NCBI GenBank assembly: GCA_018780435.1
Contig: JADMJS010000398.1
Span: 1-40,025 of the forward strand
Origin: Myxococcales bacterium
Lineage (GTDB): Bacteria > Myxococcota_A > UBA9042 > GCA-2863065
Direction: 5' to 3'
DNA length: 40,025 nt
Shown: positions 34,427-40,025 of the stretch, piece by piece
Numbering within the stretch: position 1 is the stretch's first letter
Layout of the letters: the number at the start of each line of letters is the position of its first letter
Notes under the pieces: generated by a model
Database searches by the model: none
Seen by the model: only the letters and a program-made list of their open reading frames with translations
What the model was told of the DNA's origin: nothing
Made by a program: the position numbers and the translations under genes

Positions 34427-34993
34427 TCAGCGGTTGACGATGAGGAACACGGTCACCCCGATGAGGGCGATGACCAGGAGTCCGAGGCCGATGGCGAGAC
34501 CTTTGTAGTTGGTGCCACTGGCCCGGAGCGTCGGCGGTCCCGCGGTCGAGCTGGTGTCGGCCGACGACGCTCGGCTTCGGCTCTCGGCTTCGGCCATCAT
34601 GCGCTTCACGTCTTCGGCGGTCACCGCGACGGTCGGGAGCGGGTTTCGGACTTTGCCGACCGCCGGGCCGCCATCGCGTGGCGGCAAGCTCGCCGGGGCC
34701 CGGCCACCCGCGAGGGTGAAGACGAGCTCGAACTTGCCGACTTGAATGGCGTCGCCGTCGCGGAGCGTCCAGGTGGTCGCCTTCTGACCGTTCACGAAGA
34801 GCCCGTTCTGACTGCCTTCGTCGGTGACCAGGAACTCTCGACCGTTCCACCGGACGCTCGCGTGGTGGCGCGAGATCCCGGGGTTGTCGATCGCGATGTC
34901 GTTGGTCTCGTCGCGCCCGATTCGCGTCTCGGTCGTGAGGATGTCGTGCCGCTGAAGCTCGCGGTCCTTGAGCTTTCGAATGAGCTGAGCCAA
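34427..34993 (-). CDS. Tail-anchored FHA-domain protein
   Basis: The protein has 188 residues from TTG 34993-34991, with GAGGGA 4 bases upstream. The FHA domain spans about 20-95: IGRDETNDI (24-32), SRHHASV (41-47), and Asn63 in SQNGLFVNG. The final segment LAIGLGLLVIALIGVTVFLIV is a membrane anchor near the C-terminus, so the FHA domain faces the cytoplasm. It could bind phosphoproteins made by the kinase at 21290-23281. It may belong to a separate transcription unit between the Smr gene and the glycosyltransferase. Confidence 0.85.
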   Translation of the reverse strand: MAQLIRKLKDRELQRHDILTTETRIGRDETNDIAIDNPGISRHHASVRWNGREFLVTDEGSQNGLFVNGQKATTWTLRDGDAIQVGKFELVFTLAGGRAPASLPPRDGGPAVGKVRNPLPTVAVTAEDVKRMMAEAESRSRASSADTSSTAGPPTLRASGTNYKGLAIGLGLLVIALIGVTVFLIVNR

Positions 34994-35148
34994 GCGGTCC
35001 CTCGGAAGTCGGCGCGGCGGATGGGTGGTCGCCGTGGCGACGCCATCGTCGCCCGGGGACGACGACGTCAGCGCGGCGGCGCGATGGTATCAGGGGCCAC
35101 GGGGCTCGCAAGAATCGGCCCGTGATGCCCTGGGGCTCGGCCGAACCC

Positions 35149-35739
35149 TCAGCGTCGCTTCCGCGCCAAGGCGTCGATGCGAGCGCGATCCGCCGCGCTG
35201 AAGACCTGACGGCGCGGCTTCAGCTCGAGCACGATAGCGCCGCTGCCGCCCCACGAGCGAGGGGCGTCCCCGTAGTGTCGCACCCACGGCTCGCCCTTCG
35301 ATTCGATGAAGCGCATCACGGCGGGCAAGAGCACCGGCGCCCCCTCCGAGTGAAGACCCTTGCCGGTGACTACGATGGCGGTCCGCACACTGTTCTTCAC
35401 ACACTCGTCGAGGAAGACGACGAGGTCGGCCAGCGCCTGCTCTTCGCGGTGCCCGTGGAGGTCCACTTGGGCGGAGATCGGCGGGAGAGTGCGGTCATTG
35501 TAGACGACCCGCTTCGGGCGCGTGTTCTCGAGGCGCGTCGTATCCGGCGTGCCGTGGACGTCTTTGTCGATGACGACGGTCGGTCCGGCCATGGCGGCGG
35601 CGAACTCGGCTTCGGCCTTCGCCGCTTCGGCTTCGTCGAGGACGTGCTTCGGCAGTGGGCGTTCCGCCTTGGGTCTCAAGGACTTGACGCCCGACCGCTT
35701 CATCGCCGCTTCAAACTCGGTCTCGTCCCAATCACCCAT
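35149..35739 (-). CDS. Smr-domain protein
   Basis: The protein has 196 residues from ATG 35739, with AAGGAGG 8 bases upstream, overlapping the SPOUT gene by 8 bases. A long open frame continues past this ATG, but the ATG is favoured by the ribosome site. The Smr domain covers about 90-175: VDLHGHREEQAL (92-103), VTGKGLHSEG (124-133), VRHYGDAPRSWGGSGAIVLEL. The N-terminal 85 residues are charged. Smr domains are nucleases acting on DNA or RNA, as in MutS2. It is the last gene of the Mla operon. Confidence 0.87.
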   Translation of the reverse strand: MGDWDETEFEAAMKRSGVKSLRPKAERPLPKHVLDEAEAAKAEAEFAAAMAGPTVVIDKDVHGTPDTTRLENTRPKRVVYNDRTLPPISAQVDLHGHREEQALADLVVFLDECVKNSVRTAIVVTGKGLHSEGAPVLLPAVMRFIESKGEPWVRHYGDAPRSWGGSGAIVLELKPRRQVFSAADRARIDALARKRR

Positions 35740-36385
35740 GTTCCTGGCCTCCTTCCGAGGTGCCGGGCGCGACGAGCGCGTCCGGGTGGCGGTCGGACGC
35801 GAGCAGGCGGTCGAGGACGATGGCGAAGGCGCCGCGCACCGGCAGGTGGTCGAAGCCGGTGCCGCCCGAGAGCGGCTCGAGGACCGCGTCCGAGCGTTCG
35901 AACACCGAATCGGAGAGCCCCGACGCCTTGCCGAAGAGGAGCAGGACCGGCTCGCCGCGATCGATGCTCGCTCGGACCTGCGCGTAAGGGCGCTGGCCTC
36001 CGAGGCGACGCGCCGTGGTCGCCACGACGAGCGGACGGCCACCGAGGACGCCTTCCGCGTGGGCGAGGCACTCGTCGAGCGAGTCGACGATGACGGCGTG
36101 ATCGAAGCGTCCGCGGGTCTCGCTGGTGCGGTCGTCTTTGGTGCCGTGTGTGATGAGCCGCTCGACGAGGGCCTTCTGGCTCTCAACGGGGTGGACCACA
36201 TAGAGGGGGTTCACGCCGTAGACCAGGGTCACACGCCCGGCGTCGAAGAAGTCGACCCAATCGACCGACGCGGCGATCTCCTGCTCATTGCGGTCGCGGA
36301 CCGGGTGGTGGACGAGCGCGACGGCGACCCGGCGCGGTGCGGCGAGTCCTCGCGAGTCGGGGGATGGTGTGCAAGGGTGGGTCAT
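35732..36385 (-). CDS. SPOUT-family RNA methyltransferase (PF09936-like)
   Basis: The protein has 217 residues from ATG 36385, overlapping the upstream stop (ATGA). It begins RRVAVALVHHPVRDRNEQEI and continues LVYGVNPLYVVHPVESQKALVERL, which I recognise as the family Methyltrn_RNA_4. The SAM-binding knot loops are LLLFGKASGLSDSV (about 149-162) and LPVRGAFAIVLDRLL (about 180-195). It methylates RNA with SAM. The target is unknown. It is translationally coupled to the Smr gene. Confidence 0.85.
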   Translation of the reverse strand: MTHPCTPSPDSRGLAAPRRVAVALVHHPVRDRNEQEIAASVDWVDFFDAGRVTLVYGVNPLYVVHPVESQKALVERLITHGTKDDRTSETRGRFDHAVIVDSLDECLAHAEGVLGGRPLVVATTARRLGGQRPYAQVRASIDRGEPVLLLFGKASGLSDSVFERSDAVLEPLSGGTGFDHLPVRGAFAIVLDRLLASDRHPDALVAPGTSEGGQEHG

Positions 36386-37929
36386 AAGAACTTGTAGGCG
36401 AAGCGCAGAAGCACGGACTGGTCGAGTTGAAGCTCGGTCGTGATCGCACGATCGAGCTCGAGGCGCACGACATAGTTGAGCGACGCGAAGGAAGCAAGGC
36501 GCAGCGCGACCGTGGCCTCGACGTCGAGCACGGTCTCGGAGGGCGCGTCAAAGGGCACGAGCACGTCGGCTTCGGCCTTGAAGAGCACCCAGCGGGTGAT
36601 TCGGAGCTCGGTCAGAATGGAGCTCTCGACGCCGAACTGATTGAAGTCGGGTACTTGGCGTATCTCGAAGTCCGCCGTGTCCTCGTCGTCGGCGAGGACG
36701 AAGAGGTCGCGAGCGAAGACGTGCCGAGCACCGACGCCGAGCCGCGCTTTGAAGTCGAACCAGTAGGTCGGGCTGAACTCGAAGCGGCCGCCCGCGCCGT
36801 AGCGGAGGTCGATGGGCGCGAAGGGTTCGGTGAGCTGGACGTCGCTCGTGTCCGCTTCGTAGCCGATCGGCTCACCGCTCGTGCCGAGCTTCTTCACGTC
36901 GGTCGGGGTCTCGAAGTCCTGAAAGCTCGGGACGAGCGAGGTCGCAAGCGACGCGCGCACGTAGGGCCCGAACCAGGAGACCACCCGGTACATGTAGAGC
37001 AGGTCGACGTCGAAGGTGTCGACGAGGTTCAGGTAGAAGCCTTCCGGCAAGGTGAGCCGCCCCTGCTCTTCGATGTAGAGGCGCGTGTAGAAGAGGTGGG
37101 AGAGCGCGTCGTAGCCGCCGATGGTCTCGAGGAAGGCGCTGACGTCGAAGCTCATCCCCTCCGGTTTGCCCACGACGTCGTCGCTCTTGTTGAAGGAGAG
37201 CGAGCCGCCGACGAGGACACTGACGTTCCACGGGCCGGTCGCTTCCGGGCTTGGGGAGACCTCTTCGTCGACCTCGCCCGCGCCGAGGACGTCGCCGGTC
37301 GTCTCGTCGAGGACGAGGGTGTAGCGGACGAGCTCACCTGGGGGGACGCGGATGGTCGCGAAGTTCTTGCGCGCCCGATAGGACTCGCCGGCCGAGAGCA
37401 CCATGTACTTGCCGGGCTCGACGAGCCAGCTCGTCAGGGTCTCGCCTTGGGAGAGATCGGCGCCGAGGCCGATGCCGACGTACTCGCGCTCGGGGAGCCG
37501 GACGAGCTCGTAGGTGCCCCGGAAGGGGGTGCCGCGTTCGTTTACGACCGTGATGCGGATGCCCGACCACTCGACCGGCACGAAGGTGGTCCGTTGCGGC
37601 GCGACGACGACCTCGAACTCGAGCTTCTCGCCGATGTCACCGCTGCCGACGAGCACGTGGTAGGTCCCGGGCGGCACCCAGAGCTTCGAGCCCATGCGCC
37701 GTTCCGCGACGGTCTTGCCGTCCCGCGTGACCACGTAGGCGGGCTCGAAGCGGGGATCGGTCATGGCCGGGACGAAGATGGCGCCCGTCGCGGCCGGGGG
37801 CCGGGAGGTGTCACGTTCGGCTTGAATGTGCGGGGCGGGCTGCAGCCAGGTCTCCGCGCCGCGGTGCGGGTCGGGATCGTTCTTCGGGGGTGCCGCCAGG
37901 GCGAGCGTGAGCCAAAACGCTGGGGACAT
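36382..37929 (-). CDS. Predicted outer-membrane beta-barrel protein of unknown family
   Basis: The protein has 515 residues from ATG 37929. The short N-terminal hydrophobic segment (MSPAFWLTLALAAP) looks like a signal peptide. The first 230 residues hold two Ig/carboxypeptidase-like beta domains (KLWVPPGTYHVLVG, VEPGKYMVLSAG). Residues about 245-515 are alternating strands with aromatic girdles, and the protein ends with LRFAYKFL, a terminal aromatic strand as in outer membrane proteins. It may receive or deliver lipids with the Mla proteins; this is inference. The gap to the lipoprotein gene is 9 bases. Confidence 0.7.
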   Translation of the reverse strand: MSPAFWLTLALAAPPKNDPDPHRGAETWLQPAPHIQAERDTSRPPAATGAIFVPAMTDPRFEPAYVVTRDGKTVAERRMGSKLWVPPGTYHVLVGSGDIGEKLEFEVVVAPQRTTFVPVEWSGIRITVVNERGTPFRGTYELVRLPEREYVGIGLGADLSQGETLTSWLVEPGKYMVLSAGESYRARKNFATIRVPPGELVRYTLVLDETTGDVLGAGEVDEEVSPSPEATGPWNVSVLVGGSLSFNKSDDVVGKPEGMSFDVSAFLETIGGYDALSHLFYTRLYIEEQGRLTLPEGFYLNLVDTFDVDLLYMYRVVSWFGPYVRASLATSLVPSFQDFETPTDVKKLGTSGEPIGYEADTSDVQLTEPFAPIDLRYGAGGRFEFSPTYWFDFKARLGVGARHVFARDLFVLADDEDTADFEIRQVPDFNQFGVESSILTELRITRWVLFKAEADVLVPFDAPSETVLDVEATVALRLASFASLNYVVRLELDRAITTELQLDQSVLLRFAYKFL

Positions 37930-37938
37930 CGGGGCGCC

Positions 37939-38685
37939 CTAGCGGATCCGCGTGGCGGAGGGTTCGACTCGATCGGGAGGCACCTCCGGCGTGGTGACTT
38001 TGGGCGCCTTGGGCTTCTTCACTTTCGGGGTGACGGGTTCGATGCCGCCCGAGACCGACTCGAGTCGGGCGTCGAGATCACGAGTCGCTTCGTCGAGTTG
38101 GCTCGCCAGGATCTCCGACAAGGTCTTGACGACGAAGAAGGGGCTGCGCTCCGGCACGGGCCGAGTCTCGTCGAACTCCCAGCTCCAGACGACGCGCCGC
38201 TGGCCGTATTTGGTGAGCCAGAGCCGCAGGCTGAGGCGAGCGAGCCATTGTTCATCCGAGGAGTTGACCTCTTCGATGGCCATGACCTCGCCGCGGAGCT
38301 CGTAAGTCGGCTCCGAGTCGCCGAGCTGATCGGTGATCTCGCTCACGACCTCCGAACGCCGGAAGTGGGTCGTGACGAGCTGCTGAAGCATCTTACGCGG
38401 CTTCGACGCCCAGAGCTTGTAGGTGTAATACCCGAATGAATACGGGCTCTGACGATAGACGACCTCGTTCTTGTCGTAGGCGAGGTCCGTGGCGAAGCGG
38501 CGCACCAGCACAGTGACGCCGTGCGGCTTTACGCCCTCGGCGACGCGGTCCATCGGGTAATCGAGGGTGAAGTAGGAGCGCTGCACCACTTCGCCGCCGA
38601 TGCATCCGGGCCAAGGCGCCAGCGCACTGGCGATCATCAGGACGGGGAGCAGCGAGGGCGCGATGAGCGCACGAATGGACCTCAT
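37939..38685 (-). CDS. ABC-transport auxiliary lipoprotein (PqiC/YmbA-like)
   Basis: The protein has 248 residues from ATG 38685, overlapping the mlaD stop (ATGA). The signal ends ALAPWPGC (Cys28). YFTLDYPMD and VTVLVRRFATDLAYDKNEVVYRQSPYSFGYYTYKLWASKP match the ABC_trans_aux fold, and PTYELRGEVMAIEEV follows. These lipoproteins bridge MCE complexes to the outer membrane. The C-terminal 50 residues are Lys/Pro-rich. It is the third gene of the Mla operon. Confidence 0.87.
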   Translation of the reverse strand: MRSIRALIAPSLLPVLMIASALAPWPGCIGGEVVQRSYFTLDYPMDRVAEGVKPHGVTVLVRRFATDLAYDKNEVVYRQSPYSFGYYTYKLWASKPRKMLQQLVTTHFRRSEVVSEITDQLGDSEPTYELRGEVMAIEEVNSSDEQWLARLSLRLWLTKYGQRRVVWSWEFDETRPVPERSPFFVVKTLSEILASQLDEATRDLDARLESVSGGIEPVTPKVKKPKAPKVTTPEVPPDRVEPSATRIR

Positions 38686-39731
38686 TCCGGCACCTCCCGG
38701 TCCCTGCCCTTGCCGCGCAAGAGCGATGCAGGGTCGTCGCGCAAGAGGTTGGCGAGCTCTGCGAAGCTCTCGGCGCCTTCGGTGACGGCGTCGAGTACGC
38801 GGAAGAGGTCTTCGCGGGCGCGGAGCAACGTGCTGTCGGCGCGCTTTACGAGGTCGGTCGAGCTGTTGGCGAGGCCGGTGAAGGCGGCGATCGCGGCGCC
38901 GGTCTCTGCCGCTGAGAGGCGGTTCCGGACGTTCTTCACGGCGTCATCGACGCCCGAGAGGGTCAGATCGACACGCCCGAGTGTGCCCTGGAGTCGGCCG
39001 AAGGTGTCCTGCACGTCGGCCGGGTTGACCCACTCCGACGCCCGACCGATGGCGCCGTCGACGCTCGTGAGCATGGTCTTGGCGGTCGCGATGAGCGCCC
39101 TCACGTCGGTCACGACGGCGCGGGCGTCGGTCACGAGGGTGGCGACGCTGCTCGAATTGTCCTCGAGGATGCGGGCGATGGACGCCGAGATCGAGTCGAC
39201 GCTCGTGAGGATGGCGGTGATCGACTTGGCGTTGTCGCCGGACGTCATCTTGCCGAGGTTGTCGAGCACGTCCTCGAGCTTGAGCGCGATCGATTGCGCT
39301 TTGTCCGTGAGGAGGTCCACGGTCGAGCGCGACGAGGGGACTTCGGTGCCCGGCTCGATGTTCGAGGCGTCTTCCCGGCCGCCCTGGAGCTCGATGAACT
39401 TGAGTCCCGTGATGCCCTGGAGGTTCAGCACGGCCACCGTGTCGTCTCGAAGGGGCGTCCCCTCCACGAGGCTGATGGTGACGAGGACGCCGGAGGGCTT
39501 CTTCGGGTCGATGCGCACCGAGTCGACGCGGCCCACATCGATGCCGTTGTAACGAACGGGCGAGCCGGGCGAGAGGCCCGCGACGCTGCCTTCAAAGCGC
39601 ACGGGGTACTCGTCGCGCTTCTCGATCGCGGCGAGGCCGACCATCCCGACGAGCGTGCCACCGAGGATGGTCCCGGCGACGCCGAGGAAGATCCCGAGGC
39701 GTACCTTTTGAGCCCGAGTGGCGCCGCTCAC
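38682..39731 (-). CDS. mlaD: MCE-domain lipid-transport protein (MlaD-like)
   Basis: The protein has 349 residues from GTG 39731, overlapping the mlaF stop (GTGA). There is an N-terminal membrane anchor (LGIFLGVAGTILGGTLVGMV) and one MCE domain (about 40-118), with VRFEGSVAGLSPGSPVRYNG and GITGLKFIELQGG. A long amphipathic helical region follows to residue 330 (SVDSISASIARILEDN, VKNVRNRLSAAETG), as in bridging MCE proteins. MCE proteins form hexameric rings that carry phospholipids across the periplasm. The length and helices are larger than E. coli MlaD. Confidence 0.92.
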   Translation of the reverse strand: MSGATRAQKVRLGIFLGVAGTILGGTLVGMVGLAAIEKRDEYPVRFEGSVAGLSPGSPVRYNGIDVGRVDSVRIDPKKPSGVLVTISLVEGTPLRDDTVAVLNLQGITGLKFIELQGGREDASNIEPGTEVPSSRSTVDLLTDKAQSIALKLEDVLDNLGKMTSGDNAKSITAILTSVDSISASIARILEDNSSSVATLVTDARAVVTDVRALIATAKTMLTSVDGAIGRASEWVNPADVQDTFGRLQGTLGRVDLTLSGVDDAVKNVRNRLSAAETGAAIAAFTGLANSSTDLVKRADSTLLRAREDLFRVLDAVTEGAESFAELANLLRDDPASLLRGKGRDREVPE

Positions 39732-40025
39732 GGGTGCCCTCCAGGCGCGACTGGGGCGGCGCTGCGAACGGCGGACGGCACGAGATCGACGAGGGAACGA
39801 CCGGGTCGGTCGGCGCTCCGGTCTTCGCGCCCAAAGAAGGCCGTGAGCGCGGGGTCGGTCGAGGCGAGCGCCTCGTCGAGCGTGCCGTGAAAGTGGAGCT
39901 TGCCGCCCTGCAGCATCACGATTCGGTCGGCGATATGCCGAATGGACGAGAGCTCGTGGGTGACGACGACGACGGTCATGCCGAGCACGCGCCGCAGCTT
40001 CAGGATGAGCTCGTCGATCTCGGCC
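39728..40025 (-). CDS. mlaF: ABC transporter ATPase (MlaF-like), N-terminus cut by window edge
   Basis: The last 98 residues are visible. It begins AEIDELILKLRRVLGMTVV, then the H-loop VVVVTHELSSIRHIADRIV and LQGGKLHFHGTLDEAL. This is the C-terminal half of the Mla-type ATPase. The Walker A and signature motifs lie beyond the window. Its stop overlaps the mlaD start. The permease MlaE is expected upstream. Confidence 0.9.
   Translation of the reverse strand, partial: AEIDELILKLRRVLGMTVVVVTHELSSIRHIADRIVMLQGGKLHFHGTLDEALASTDPALTAFFGREDRSADRPGRSLVDLVPSAVRSAAPVAPGGHP

Noticed and set aside
36427..38439. 670-codon open frame on the plus strand
   Set aside because: It is opposite the barrel and lipoprotein genes of the Mla operon, which overlap neighbouring genes in a coherent operon.

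Overview
The window is GC-rich DNA (roughly two-thirds G+C by eye) with dense genes, overlapping start/stop codons and many GTG starts. The gene content suggests a Myxococcota (former deltaproteobacterial) genome: very large Cys-rich lipoproteins, a Hanks-type kinase with a C-terminal membrane anchor, FHA-domain proteins, an Mla-type lipid transport operon and a selenoprotein. This assignment is inference from gene content; no rRNA or tRNA gene was seen.

Left part (1-18546): a truncated diacylglycerol-kinase-like gene and a small secreted protein lie on the minus strand. A plus-strand run follows: a 2119-residue surface lipoprotein with 14 tandem eight-cysteine repeats, an ATP-grasp enzyme, a class IV PLP aminotransferase, an FHA/multi-TM protein, a zinc-ribbon/SPFH-like coiled-coil protein, a lipoprotein with an in-frame TGA, and a 1062-residue Ig-like lipoprotein. 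The in-frame TGA (14167-14169) is the main discovery. It sits where I recall relatives having Cys in a CGC motif. It is followed by a hairpin whose loop GGU falls at the same distance from the UGA as in the E. coli fdhF SECIS, and the frame continues for 353 codons. I read it as selenocysteine in an exported, metallophosphatase-fold protein whose phosphatase metal ligands look lost.

Middle part (18547-25312): a long acyl-CoA dehydrogenase (minus) with a palindrome over its predicted promoter start, a Ser/Thr protein kinase (minus), a divergent TPR lipoprotein (plus), and two gene-free stretches of 0.5-0.65 kb, one holding a 15-bp perfect inverted repeat.

Right part (25313-40025): a tightly coupled minus-strand operon of cysteine desulfurase, mnmA, mtaB-like and rnc (tRNA thiolation plus RNase III); a secreted DUF3108-like protein and a small lipoprotein that converge; a GATase and a PA14-GT39 glycosyltransferase; a tail-anchored FHA protein; and a six-gene minus-strand operon (mlaF, mlaD, PqiC-like lipoprotein, predicted outer-membrane barrel, SPOUT RNA methyltransferase, Smr protein) that runs off the right edge. 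Long open frames opposite these genes were judged to be shadows of GC-rich codon usage.
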